From the NCBI RefSeq assembly GCF_964204645.1, contig NC_134026.1, positions 6,262,001 to 6,326,000 on the forward strand: a DNA stretch of 64,000 bases, given 5' to 3'. The position numbers and the translations under genes are program-made. A model generated the notes under the pieces. It saw only the letters and a list, made by a program, of their open reading frames with translations. It was not told the origin of the DNA and searched no databases. Positions 28,401 to 43,400 of this stretch are shown one piece after another. The stretch is from Tubulanus polymorphus. Lineage: Eukaryota > Nemertea > Palaeonemertea > Tubulaniformes > Tubulanidae. Position 1 is the first letter of the stretch. The number at the start of each line of letters is the position of its first letter.

Positions 28401-31400
28401 TGTATTTACGATAAAAATGATCGATGAATTTTTCCGCGTTATTCGTCATTAATGAAGACGATTCTGTTTGTGCGTGCGTGTTTTTTTCCTGCCGTTGAAC
28501 GCGAACGCGATCGTCCTTAAAATCGCGTCCATTAACGAAATCCTTCGAGAGATAAAACGAGATAACCATCGGCGCAACTTACCGAAACCGGTCCGGCGGC
28601 GTCGGCTAATGTTCGGCCATTAATCCAAGCGCTCGCTCGGTAAGAGGCCGAGGGGAGGATAAGGTATTTCGTATAAAAAAAACGGCCATTAGACGCCGTA
28701 TAGAACGAACTGCAGCTGGGCGGACGTTAATGGCTCCCGTTTCGTGCGTCCCGAATTTACCGAAATGCGCCGTCGTCGTTCAAGAAATGATCGATCATCG
28801 TACAGCTCAATTAAGCGTTCGCGACATTTCGATACGAAAACCGTTCGAATAACGATTTATCTCATCTGTTGCTCGCCGAGGTACGGGCCGGGTTACCGTC
28901 TCCCCCTCCCCTTCTCCCCGCTCGATTTAGTTATTACGTTGATCCGCTGTATCCCTCGCCCTCGTTGTATCGAGCTGCGCTTATTATTGCGTTGATCCGC
29001 ACAATTTTCGCGGTAAACATGAAAAATCGAAGGTAATATTTCTCGTCGCTCTCGCGGTGACAACAATTTATCGACGTATTTAGAATGGTTTTTATGGCGC
29101 GCGATATTGAACTGGCGTCAGTCGACCCAGGCTCCTCTCTCTCTCTATCCTACCGTGTGTACGTGATACTAACAATATAATCCTCGTCTGAAATGGAATT
29201 CAACGCAAACGCTCGCGAAATCGCTCCAAATTGATCGCGCCAGAGGAAATGGATACAAATTTATCGTACACATTAACACTGTATAAACCATGCGATTATA
29301 AATAAATGTAATCAGTCAATCCAGCTCGGCCTGTCTCTATTGATACGGTACTGGATGACTCCAGTTCCATCCCTCCTCTCATCTCACTATGGCACTGGTT
29401 GACTCCAGTTCCATCCCTCCTCTCATCTCACTATGGCACTGGATGACTCCAGTTCCATCCCTCCTCTCATCTCACTATGGTACTGGATGACTCCAGCTAC
29501 ATCCCTCCTCTCGTCTCACTATGGCACTGGATGACTCCAGTTCCATCCCTCCTCTCATCTCACTATGGCGCTGGATGACTCCAGCTCCATCCCTCCTCTC
29601 ATCTCACTATGGTACTGGATGACTCCAGTTCCATCCCTCCTCTCATCTCACTATGGCACTGGATGACTCAAGTTCCATCCCTCCTCTCATCTCACTATGG
29701 CACTGGATGACTCCAGCTCCATCCCTCCTCTCATCTCACTATGGCGCTGGATGACTCCAGTTCCATTCCTCCTCTCATCTCACTATGGTACTGGATGACT
29801 CCAGCTACATCCCTCCTCTCATCTCACTATGGAGCTGGATGACTCCAGTTCCATCCCTCCTCTCATCTCACTATGGTACTGGATGACTCCAGCTCCATCC
29901 CTCCTCTCATCTCACTATGGTACTGGATGACTCCAGCTCCATCCCTCCTCTCATCTCACTATGGTACTGGATGACTCTAAATTGATGAGTTTTTGATAAT
30001 GGCTCATAGCATTGAGCCTGAAAATCACTATTGTCTTAGTTTTGAAAATGGCCCTTGAATTGTAACATCACTACTCTCTTAGTTTTTCCTTCTTTATTGT
30101 GGACAGTCACTTGTCCATGGAGACCAATCACTCCAGCTTTCTCTTTTCTCTAACTGTGGTACCGCCGGATTACTCCAGTTCTCTCCCTTCTCTCACTATG
30201 GTTACTCGATAGCTTCAGCTCTCCGATGCCTTCAGTTTTATCTATTCTATCGTAATTAGTATTTTCAGTGTCTAGTGTCTAGTAATTGATGCTATGTATC
30301 AGTGATGGATGTTAGTTATACTTTCAGTTGATACTTGACTGAACTATTTTATCTCCTAAGTTAATATTAATAAGTAAAGACGCTCCAGTTTTGTCTGCGC
30401 TTTCTACAATCGAATATACATGTGTATAAAAGTTCAGGCAGAAAAATGGATGCAATATTCAACCTAAAAGAATTCCAGAACCCTATAAACCTGAACACCA
30501 TCCCTTTCGACATTTGAACAGTGGAACTTTCTGTTTCAAGCCTGGTATGCTAACCACTACACCATGAAGCCATGAGTGGATCAGTGTGGTGACCATGATG
30601 AGTGGTATGTCGACCATATTTAGTATTCAATAGAGTTTTCAATCGGGCCCATTAGCAATTAAGCTAATTAAGGCATCTTTTATATAAAGCTACAAGATAA
30701 TTAGGATTTGAAATCATCTGCTTTGCATAATATTTCATGACGATAATGTTAATATTGCTTCCCGATCCAAATTTTCTAATATTGGACTGTTCTCATAGAT
30801 ACTAGGTTCACAAGTTTTTTTAAGGGGTGCCAGACGTCCGGTCAGCGGTTTAGTAGCGATGCCGCCCTGGGTCAAGTGATGGTAGTTTGCACAGCAATGA
30901 CAGCCCTCGTATGCCGGGGTCGATGATTTAGACGCTTTACACAGTGGTATGTAATTGCGTGTAGATCCCTGCGAGACCGAAAATCATGCTCTCGTTCCGT
31001 TGTTGAAATGTCCACCATTGACGGGGCTAACAGGAATCCGATATAGCTATATCCAGTAGTCATTATCTGTGCGCGCATACTCCGCACTAACAGACAGGCG
31101 CATCACTATGATCTAAATATTTGATATATGCGACCCCCGTCAAGTGATATAGACACATTTTTAACGTGTACTCATTACATTCGTATTAAATGATTTACCG
31201 TCATGATGGATTATCTGTCTGCACGCGCGAAGGTAATGGTATTGACGCAGGATTTAGCGGGAATGAGTTTTGAGTTTGTCCTGAAACATTGACGCGAGGT
31301 GACGGAGTTCACTGACACCCGCGCCTGGCGATACTGAATTCATGAATTGATAATTACAACTCGCGGCCGGAATTAATATCGTTAATTACCCGACGCCTTT

Positions 31401-34400
31401 GTTGGTTTATTCATCGGCGATTTCAGGGATCGTAGAATCATGGAACGTAATGAGGCAGGTCGTGGCAGCAGTAGCAGTAGCCTCTTGTAGCCGAAGTCTG
31501 TAATTAACTGAGATTGATTACGCGTAATTAGCGTTACGACTGATTTGACCGTCGGGTCCTCGGGGAATCTATGAATCATCACTGATAAAACACTTGTTGT
31601 TGGTCTGGTCCGTGATCTACCTACACGATTAACGTTCGTCGATGAGTGAATTTTTACGATACCGTTCTCAGAAATCTTTACGAATTCCCATAAAATCTCG
31701 CGCCACGTTCCCAGGTGATTTTGATGACTACTTCAGCAATTTGTCATCGTCACTAAGACCAGTCAAATGTCCCTTCCTCAGCAGCCAATTTGCTTCTCCC
31801 TGAAAATGTTCTGTTAACCATGATTTATGGCAAACTTCAAAGTATTTGAAATGGAGCTCAGTCCCTGAAATCTTTGTCTTGTGTCCCTGCCTTGAGAAGA
31901 GCTTATTTCTTCTTTTGTTTAGCATTTTTCTGCAAACTTCCTGATTCATTCCGCTGTATCATCCCTAGGTTGCAGGTTGCTCTCTAATCAAAGACTAATT
32001 GGTCGAACCATCGATCAGAACATCTTAACAATCTTCAAAAATCTTCCCATTAACTCTCACGACTACCGTATACCTCTATATCCTCTGTGTCAAAATGTTC
32101 CTCAAAGAATCAATCATAAATCTTTTTCTATCTTTGCAGGTGATTTGACGACGACGTCCAGATGTCAAGGTCAATACTTGAATCTAAACTGCGGTCCGTC
32201 TGCTATTCTGTTGTTTGCGTCTGCCACGTACGGTCGGACGGAGCGCGACACATGCGGCGCGATCGGGAAGAGCAGTTGTTATAAAGATGTCCAGTTGAAG
32301 ATGAAACGGATGTGTTCGGGACGTCAGGAGTGTCACACGGCGGTCATCGATGAACAGTTTGATAATCCGTGTCACGGAGAGAAAGCTGAACTTACCGTTA
32401 CTTATAAATGTGTTTCAGGTATGTATGCGCTTTACCTAGGTTCGATGAGGTACCGGCGACAGACACCAGATGGCGCAATCATTGGGCTATTCGTTAGTGT
32501 AAATTAGTTCAAATTCAAATACACTAATCCTTGCTTTACTCAGACATATCCAACTCAGACTTTTGACTAAGTCAGACAAAAATGAAATCATTTCTGACTT
32601 CCTAATGTATTTCCCTATCCTTCGTACTTTGTATACCTCGGACCAATTTTGCCGATGCCAGTTTGTTGAGTTAGACGAGGTTTTCTGTATCATCTAACAA
32701 GTCTTGAATAGGTATGAGATTCTCTTCCCCACCCAGTGTATGGTATAGATTTCACTGCATACATTGATTTTTTCTAATAAGAAAAGTTTATACGAATTGA
32801 ATTGAAATTCAGAAGGAATTGAAGGGCGGTAAACCAATAACTACTAATAGCGACACCTTGTGGATGGTCGCAGAATCCTCGCTTGCCACAGTAGCAGTTC
32901 CGGTACCCCATTAGATTATTCAACTGTTTATTTGCACAGCGTAATGTAAACTGTGCCTCCTTACTCGTCGACTACGATGGGATTGTGAATAGTTTCACCG
33001 AGTTGAGAATCAGGAGAATAAATAGTTAGGTCTTTCCAATTAGATTTAGGTAAAATTCGCCGGACTTGACTAGTATGGAGTACAAGGAGTCTGAAATAAA
33101 ACTGTTTTTGAGATGAGAACCCTGTAGGAGATACAGATTTCGAACAATAGATTTCGTTTGTTTATGATGCCACCTCTATTTGTATTATCTATTCCGGCGC
33201 GACTGATTAGGTTTTTTTTTTTTTTTCACATGGAAACTATCTAATCATATCTACATGATAGTTATAACTACTGCTTGTTATTTATCTATGCAATTATTAG
33301 TATCAAGGGTCAGTCGTTTATTACTCGTGCAGGAGGTGCAGGGGCCTAGAATAAATCAAGTGTCTCCGAATGTAAAAAAGAGTTTGAAATTGTCAGAAAT
33401 TTTTGAAAGAAAATAAATGCCTCTCTCTATCAGTTATCAACGGTAGATCTCTGAGGAGATTTTCATGAAGAAGATAATGATATCTGATGCATTTTTCTGT
33501 TGTAAATTTGGCTTTAGGTGTATTCCCCAGATCTTGCATATTGGACATTTCGTTATCTTTAAGAGGAAATTTGAAGAATGAAGCTATTGTTTGTGAACGG
33601 CATTCAATACTGTAGCATACGAATTAAGCCCAGACTTATAAATGATGTCTGAAACAAAAATGCGTGCTCCATGTATCCAAAAGCTGCTAGATTTTATCTC
33701 AACGTAATCCTGCTTGCAATTTCAAATTGGACGTCAGGTGACACTATTTTTTCCAACTTTGCCAGATGAGATTCAGTCAGAAGGACACTTTATGATATCC
33801 ACAGATATGCGCTTATCAAAGGTTCATAATGTAAAAAGGGTAAAGAATTCTGAGAAATTTAAAAACGTGCCTCTCTTTCTACAGTTATTCACAATTAACG
33901 CTGCTGTAGATTCTTGTAACTCATTCGTGGGTCGACTCTGATAATTGTTCGTCAAGAAATCTATATCTAATCAAATGAAACCGTGAAACTCTGTAAAGGC
34001 TAATGTTAAGTCAATTTCGTGCGGAATTTGGCGCCATATTTTTTCGTCCAATAATTGAATTGTCACATAAAAACTTGATTATCGTTAAAGTGATCAGTAC
34101 GAATTTAGCGCCGTTGCTGGAAGAGGCTAGAGCGGGCAACTGCATCACGAAGCCGTTTCATCAATTCTCCTAATCACTTTCCCATACCACTCGCTGATTT
34201 TTATCTCCAAGCCCAGCACCACCAGCACCAGCAGCAGCAGTAGCAACTGATGGTGCATTTATTCATCTTTGTCAGTCGTGGTACAATAGAATTGAACACA
34301 AAGACGTTTCGACTTCCTTTGATTCGAGTGTCCTTATTTCATGCTGTGTTCAAAGCTTTGTCTTATTAGGACCCTGTCTAATGCAATTCAATCATGCCAC

Positions 34401-37400
34401 CACTTAACTACGATCCTCAGATTTTTGAACGGACTTCGAGTTCTAACAGCAGCTGTTGGGTTCTGAACCCCTGTAGCTTAGTTGAAAGGATGTTTCTGGC
34501 TCGAAACTTCTCTGTGTCACGAGTTATGAGCTTCCGGGGGGGGGGGGGTCTTGTTACACATAGTCAGGGCTTAGATAAGATCAAAGGACCAAGTTCAATA
34601 GCTAATCTACCTTTTAAAACATTAGACCAGTCTTTAGATTTTTGGATATCATGATCGTATTAGATAGCTAATTCAACAACCTCTGACCAGTTTTAGGGCA
34701 GGTTTCGCTCGAACGAATTCCGATTTAAGGAAAAACAATTCCGGATTACAACCTCTCTACCGGCCGCTTCTTTCCGGTTTACAGATATTCCAGACTAGTA
34801 GAGTGTATTCTGGTTGAAACAAACACCAGAAAAGATTCCAAAGCATATTCTGATTGAAACAAATATAGAAGAATATTCCGGAATTGGTGGTGACCAATCA
34901 TCGAAACCTCCCTAAGCTAGTGCTATGTGTGCTACCGGCCGGCCGTGGACTCATTGGTATATAAAAGAAGACATTTCTACTGTCTGCACGAGACGCATTT
35001 TAAGCACGGAGTTGTCGTGGTATAACCACGGTGATACTATTGTCAAATTGTCTACGAGTGATGAGTGGTAGTTGAGATATCGGTGTAAAGCACCCTCGAC
35101 GTCGCTGCACGATTTCTATAAAAACACTCCAATCCCCCAACGCAAACATACATAAATTCACGCTAATGCTTTTAGTCTCCTGTTGATGACAGATTTTTTC
35201 CTCGCTCCCTCTCTCCAGCTCCATCCCTATCTAACTCTCTCACTTTCACTGCGACGAACCTGACCTGATAGGAAAATATTTGGTCAAAAACGATTCCTAA
35301 ATTCACGCCGATCTAGTTCCGAAAATTGTTATAAATCGCTTGTTGAATAATTGAACTATTTCAAATGCGATGAAAAACCTGAATAATTGAAATGAGTAAT
35401 GAAGTGATTGAAGTTACATGTACTACTACTATACAATAGATGTTGAGTGTAATCTCGATTGGTCGTTTAGGTGTATAATGTAGGTTCTGTTACCTTAGCG
35501 TTCCGAGCTTTTCATTAGTATAAAAAACACATGTATTTTTGTTAGTATTGATAATGCGATAAGTTGAACAAAGATTTGCGATCGGAAACCTGCAACACTA
35601 GCTATCCCAACGGATAGCATGACGAGCAATAGGTCTTCCGTTATCAAAATTATTTCATTTTCAATTAATGTTGAACTGGATCTTTTTAGACTTCCCGAAT
35701 CCATATATTATCACAGCACCCACCAAATATACAATACTTTCATTAACCCTTTCATTGCGCTTACACCGCAATGCAGTGTATAAATCAGTGAACGATTTTG
35801 CTAGTATTGATGTAATTAGTAATTATCTCTCTTGAAAAATGTCAGCGCCTATCAAACATAGTGAAATACTAGTAACTAACGATACACCGCGCCGGGGTGT
35901 GGACGCACTACAGTGGTATTCCCATTATTTAACACACTAAGGTGAAATTTTCAAATTATCTCCAGCACTATAGAATTAATTAGTCCGCACTGAAAGGGTT
36001 AAACTACTCGGATATCGGTATCGTTTTCATTGATAATTGATTCATTTGAGAGAAGAAAATTCATTCAGTTTCAATGGAAATGTAGAAGAAATTGAACGCG
36101 AAAGACCGATTAACTACTAGTGAACCTGGTGGATCCTCACCTGCCATACGTGGAATCCTCGATTGCCACAGTAGCGCTGCGGGTACTCCATTGTTCACAT
36201 TAGATTTGATCAGAACCGAATTTGAAAAGGGATGTATGGATCAAGTTTATGCTGCTGCTGCTGCTGAGCGGTACTAGAAGATGAGGATCCCCTTATTACT
36301 GATGTGTGGAAAATCAAATCTAACATCCCCACAAAAGCTCAGATTGCATTTAGAGATGGTAGAATTTCAGAATTTTCCGGGGGAGTAACCCACAACACCG
36401 ACTGTGGTGCTGTGTTACTGGACTGATAAGTACTCATGAACTGAGGCTGAACAGATACCCAGTTAGGGTTTGATGCCTCGAATGCCTAGTTGAAATTATT
36501 GAAGTGTTTCATTGTCTATGATCTCAATTGTAGCCTCTCAATCACCGGTAAAACAATAGAAACCGTTTGTACTATTTAGAACGGGGCATTCACTCTCAGA
36601 CACTGCAATCAGTATCTATTATGAATGATGTAGTTTTGTGTCGCAGGAGAATTCCATAGATATGAATAATGTAAGAACACATGACAGTCTATATAACAGT
36701 GGAATGTGGTCATCTTCTATTGCTAAATCACTCGTCGGAAATAACTGGAAATTAATGAATGTAACATTTTGATTAATAAACTTCCGTTGAGTTATACGTC
36801 TGCTCAGAACTGATAATCTCGTTTGACCGCAACAATTTGTAGGTTCTGCTCGATAAGAGCGACTTCAATGTTTTCGATATATCTGACCTCATTGGTACAT
36901 TCTTGGATACAAATTAGGACTCAGTTCCACAGATTTCAGTAAGATTTAACTTCGGTTCATTTTCAATGGGCAATCGAAGATTCCACGTATAGCAGGCGAG
37001 GATCCACCAGGTTCGCTAGTAGATCGTTGGTCGTCAGCGTTCGATTTCTTCTACATTTCAATTAAATCTAAATCTACTTTTCACTTAAATGAATCAATCA
37101 TTTATGAAAATTATACCGATATCCGAGTAGAAGAATGAAACTATTGGTGGGTGCTGTGATAATATAAGGCTCTAAAAATCCAGTTCAAAGTTCATTGAAA
37201 ATGAACTCATTTTGACAACGGACGACCTAATGCTCGTCATGCTGTCTGGCGAGGTAGCTAGTTTTTCGGGTACTCCATTTGTGGACTATAATAGATGGTA
37301 CAATAGCCACACTCTGACATGGAGAACAGAAAATTAGTGTAAAGTCCATGGTAAAACCATGGAGAGAGTCCATGGTAAAACCCTTTAGATACAGAAAAGA

Positions 37401-40400
37401 TGAAAAGAACATCATCACTCCTGACTTATTCTTTAATTCTTAATGAATAAAATTTGGTTTTTAATCTTTTGAATCCTGTATATTGTGGGTTTTAAACTTA
37501 TAATACAGTGAATTTCTCTATCTCACAGTACTGTACAACTGGCTGACTAGGAATGATAGCTATAATTAGATTGATTTTTCTTGGACCAAATTAGTTTATT
37601 ACAATGGGATTCTGGCAAGGCTAAGGGAAGCGATGAATCGGAGATAATCTGCAAAGTTTGTACTGGCACTGAGTTACCGCGACAATTTCTTTCAATTTTC
37701 TTTCGATGTCAATTAAATTCGAGTCAACTTTTCTGATTAATAAATCAATTTTTAGTGAAATCAATACCATACACTGATTAAGAAAGGGAATCTAACATCT
37801 ATCCGATGACTTGTTTGATAATTTTCGGATTTGGAAGCCTAGAAATCGAGTTCAAATTTCATCGAAAATGAACTGATTTATTGCAACGAATAGACCTGGG
37901 GCCGGTTTTATATACTGGTATTACCTTTGAGCCGAGGGCTAACTCAATTGAAAATGAATAGAGTTAGCCCACGGTAATACCAGTCTATAAAACCAGACCC
38001 CAGTGTTCTGTTGCACCATCAGGTGTTGCCAGTATCCCATTCCTTAGATTGTTGGAAAAAGAGACCAAGATCGTAAAGCCAAGTCTGAGACTGTGGTTGC
38101 ACATCATTCACATCATGAGCAGTTAAAGATGTTCTAAGAATCTTTGCATTCAATGCGTTGCTGCTTTAGCCGCAGAATGATTTTACCTATGTTTTTATTA
38201 GTATTAGATAATAATTCATTGCATCAATGCCTGATGTTATAGTTGATTGAAGCGTGTTGCAATATAGAGCAACGTGAGCCGCATCTAACTATGTGTTGAT
38301 TCAGACGAAACTTCGCGGTTTAAAAATTCTCTCCGCGTTCACGTTGGGAGCTTCGTTTCAGACGTGAGTTGTTTCATCTCGCTGCGCAGCTGCCAGCTGG
38401 TCCGTCTATTCCCGGTCCGTCTGATATGAATTGCATTAAACCCAGTTAAAATGTTCTTCGAGGAAAAGTTGCGAATATTTCTACTCCGAGGATTCGCGAG
38501 GTATCGACCGCTTGGAATCTGATAGCGGCGAAAATACATTCCTCGTATCTATAACTGTCGGCGAATATTGAAAAGGGATCATAATTTCTTACGAGTGGTT
38601 TTTCACTCAAGGTTTTTCACTCGATTTTCCATACAAGGCCTAGGAATACGAATCCATATCATTTGTGGCATAAATTGAAACGGATTTTGGATAAAATGAT
38701 CGAATAATCCCATGTGACTAATCTAATCAGTACCACGCAAGATTACGCGCGGATTATGATAATCAGATCCTCCACTAATAATTATAGAATGATAGTCTGA
38801 GATCACATGTGAGCATGTGAAACTTCTCTTTACTTAGGACGCATAATACAAACCTTTTAGTGATAGAGTAAGTTGGGGCAATGAATAATTTCTACTTAGA
38901 CAAATGTTGAACTCTGAGCAGTCTATGATGGGATAGTCAGTCATATTCCGCCAGGGCTGTCATAACGTGATAGCCTGAAAAGATGTGACACTATTCGTTC
39001 GGGTCTACAGAGATATTGAAAACCAGTCTGTGATAGAGAAAACCTGTTATTGATAGGATAATTTCGGGCAGTTAGTAATTTCTTCTGAGACAAGTAGTTT
39101 GAGTACAGGGCGGGGCCCACAGTAGTCCAGTGGAAGGGTGGTCATAGCCTGAAAACATATCGCACTCCCCCATTATGTTGGGGGAAATTTGGACCAGTAA
39201 GAGCCATCTTCAGAGACAAATAGTTTGAGTTAAAGGCAGGGTCCAGGGTCCCGGGAAGGGCAGTCATAAAACGATGATAGCCCAAGAATACTCTTCTTCG
39301 TGTAGGGACATCATGAAAACCGTTCACTGATCGAGAACTCGTAATCTGATAATTCACGGGAACGCAGACCGTTCTATTCTAATCACGATCTTCTCTATCG
39401 TTTCTTTACAGAACATTCCGTGACAGACCAGTGCGTCAACGAACCGGTGGAGTTAACATCTGACATCGGATACATCGTATCACCGCACTATCCATTCCCG
39501 TATCAGGACGACATTCAATGCAACTGGAAATTGATACTCGAACAGGGTCAACACGTCAATCTGACGACGTACGATTTCGAGTTGGACGGACGACGCAACG
39601 CGAGATGTTACGACTATCTGGCGATATTCGACGACACGAAAACGTCGTATCGCGACAATCAACAGAAAATACTGTTCATGGACTGCGGAATCGTGAACGG
39701 CGGGTATCTGCAGAGTAGCCCAGGGGCGAGTGAGGTTCAGATACAGTTCGTTTCGCACGATAAAACGAGAAGCCGAGGATTTATCATTGAGTATAATGGT
39801 ATGAGTATTGATTACGCGGGGACAGATCCAGAGGAGGCCGATTTTAAAAGACTTGTCACATCTCAAAGGGCACTAAAATGTCCAAAAAGGCAATATTATG
39901 TGTACTACCACACTGTAATGCACTTATTGTCTTTGTTGTTGATGAAATGAAAAGGGGCACTCAAAAAAATTTGATGGACTTGCACAAGTCCCCCTGGACT
40001 CCCTGTATAATCCCCTCAGCTCTAATTCCATATCCCTCCTTCCCATCCCACTTCCTCATCTTCATTCCCCATCCCTCTAGCTCATCCTCTCCATCCCTAT
40101 CTCGTATGCCAATCCCCTATTCTTCCATGCCCCGGTGGTTGTAAACAGAATCTCATGAAGTTGCTCTCCGTTCTCTGAACGGTAGCTAAAAGCATACCAT
40201 TAAACGCTTTTATTCGAATGACACATTGAAGTATGTTCTATTCGGAGAGTTTACTGTCTCCATAACCTTAAAATATGTGCATCTACCACATATACCACAC
40301 ATACGCTGCTGCTGCTGAAATGGTCGCAATTCTGACTAATGTTTCGCCATCAACTGAATAATGTCTATATTCCTATATTTGTAGTATTGATCGATGTGGG

Positions 40401-43400
40401 AAGTGCCACCTTGATGACCGCGGAGATCGCGTGTCGCGCTCCGATGAAACTGCTTCGTTCGAGCTTTTACAATATTCCTCTCCTCCAGAAATAATGAATG
40501 AATAATCGTCTGATAGTAACACTCGCGAGATCCTCGATCCTCGCACGAAATATGCCTTTATATCAATGACTCGTTAATATTTGATTACTCCGGATTGATT
40601 AGTATTTCAGAAATCAATTAATATCGTTGAGTCATTGAATATTCTTCATATATGATTTGACTGCTTGAAGACGATTTGATACATAGTCGAGACAGGTCTT
40701 GGGCTGCATGTAGTCTTGACTCTGTATACCCTCAGCCTGTATCCTACTCTCCTTCAGTCCCAAGGGCGGATAGGGGGTGGACAGGGCGAACTAGTCCACC
40801 CCTTCAAAATTCGAATGTGCCCTCCAAAAAGTCTGGTCAAATGTTTTTCACATAGAAAATTTTTAAAAGACAAAAGAGAAATCCAAATGGGCCCTGATTA
40901 GGCCCGGAAAAGCCCTTTCGGTCCTTTTCTGTGTGAGGGCCACCAGAACCCTCACCAATGTTTGCGCTTGCAGCCCTCACATTGTCAATCTGTCCTTTCA
41001 AATTGATATGAGTGCCCATTCCATTTTTCAGTCTAAGCCCTGTACCCCTCAGTCTGAACACCTCAGCCTGAACCCTATACCTCTTCAGTCTGGCCCCTAC
41101 ATCCCTCAGCCTGGACCCTACACCCCTTCAGTTGGAACCCTGCAGCCCATCAGACACTTGATACATTATCACCATTCTTACAATTTTGATCATCCAGACT
41201 TAGTATATGTTCAAAATATCAGCTGAGATATTGAGATATATATTCAATTCAACTATATGCTTAGACTTGTACACCAAAAATTATGGGATCATTTAGTTTC
41301 TTGGATAGATTAGACTGTTGGGTTGAAACATCTGAAATGTACTTATTTACACCCTAGTCAAACTAAACTGACAAAAGAAATGGATCCTACCGTTTCAACT
41401 TAAAAAACATGATTACCTTTCTATTACAGTTTATGGACGAGAAAAACCGAAAATCATAAACCCAGTCCCCGGTAAAAACATTCCTGACGAGAGCGACGTT
41501 GAAAATAGAGAAATAGATGAGAAAAACAAGGACAACACTTCACACATCATCACTCCCCCTATTATCAGCGCAGGTGAACTAAATACAATTTATGAATTGC
41601 GTTTTATGAATTTCAAATGTTCCGCACTCGAGTTCAAATCAAGCACAGCATCATTCAGTTGTTGTATTACGCACTGTTATTTCTGCAATTTCAGCAAAGC
41701 TTCATAAAAAAAAACCTCGTCAGATATTGAAATATTTATGTAAAATGAAGCACTTAGTCCAATGTTATATTTATATATGTTCTGTTGCTGTGAACACGAT
41801 ATTTCAGTAATTTGTATTGAAAAAAATTTCAAAACGTCAAGCCTCATAACCTGAGACCAGCTACCAGCCTCATAATGTGAGACCAACCTCTCGATTGAGT
41901 TCAGTAAGGGCCAGTTGCTCAAAACTTGGTTGAGGTTAACTAGTGGATAGATAGTTGACAAAGTGACAATTAAACGTTTGTTGTATTACTATGGTATTTA
42001 TCCGCCGGTTATCTTTAACCAACTTATCAAAAAACTGGCCCCGAGCCTCGTAATGTGAGACCAATGTATTGCTAGAGAGCAACCTCATAACTTACGACCA
42101 ACTTTTCACTTGAGACTAACCTCAGAGTTGAGACTTGAGTATGACCTTGTTCCACACAGTTCTAAGTCTAAATGATTGTCGAGTTAAAACATTGAAAATG
42201 AACTTATTAATCTCTAAGAGTCGTTCTCGTCCGAGAACGGTTTAAGTGGATCCGGTAGATTATCCACGCATCGGTTTCGCCTACAGATGTCTCTGGTGTA
42301 GAAGATGTATTTCACTCCCAGTGAATCGTGCGTAATATCACTTAAACCTGACAATAGATCGATATATCGCAATCAATCCTTGACTCGTACTCTGTTGACT
42401 TTACAACAGCATCGGTGTTTTCCTCTTTGGCTCATATCATGATTGGCTCTAGATACGAGCGACTAGATTTTGTCGATCTTACACTCAGTCACTCAGTCAG
42501 TCAGCCGGAGGAGTTGGTTCTCATTTATTATGCGAGGCTTCGACGTTCAAATTCCGCTGTAATAAGATCTGCTTATTAACGGCATGAAAAAGAGAGATGG
42601 AGAGAGAGGAGATAGATTGAAAAAGGAAGAGAGAAAGAAGCGTTATAACACGAAGTATTTGCTTTCAATGTTGTCTGATTTTGTTTGGTCAGATATTCCA
42701 CAAGATGAAATACGTCCAACGACAACGCGAGGGGACATTGTGCAGACGATTATGACCAGCACGATATTACCTATAAAACCCGAAGACCAGGAACTGGAAG
42801 AATTAAATTCACCATCTTTCGGCATAGGTAGATCTTAATTAGATTTTACCTGTAAATTCTATGATTGCATTTGGGACTGAAGTGTTGTGATGAAACACAG
42901 TTTGTATCCCCTCCCTAAAAAACTAATGAATGTCACCTCCCTTTAACTCAAGTGATTGTGATGTTTTCTTTTTTAATCTGTTGTGTTGCATGTTTTGATG
43001 TTTTAGCACATTAAACACTGACTTTATAGTGAATCCCATTAGAAAAAAATTGTAAATAATATTAGAAAAAATAGAATTCTTTGAACTTATACTAGGTAGT
43101 TGTAGCTATGCAAAAATATTGCAGTAAAATATTTTGCTGCAAAACCATTTCTACTAAATGTTGAAGATCCATTCTATGTTAGTCTATTGTTTTACATCCA
43201 GTTTTAGGTATAGAACATTTCTCTATTAGATAGATATCTACTGAAATTGAAGAAAACCTGACTTAAGCTAAGAATTATACAATCCTAAGAACCATTTTCA
43301 AAACTTCTTTAAAACGGTTCATAGAATTGAGTAACTAGTTGTATACAGTTGAAATGATAATCTACTGAAATGTTACAATCATATTTCAAGATAGCCTATG

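Noticed and set aside
28744-28995. Arg-rich 83-residue frame in the CpG-rich segment
   Set aside because: GC-rich composition lengthens open frames. There is no domain or splice support.
30505-30578. A functional tRNA gene
   Set aside because: The A box is good, but the arms do not pair well and the B box is degenerate. It was kept only as a SINE remnant.
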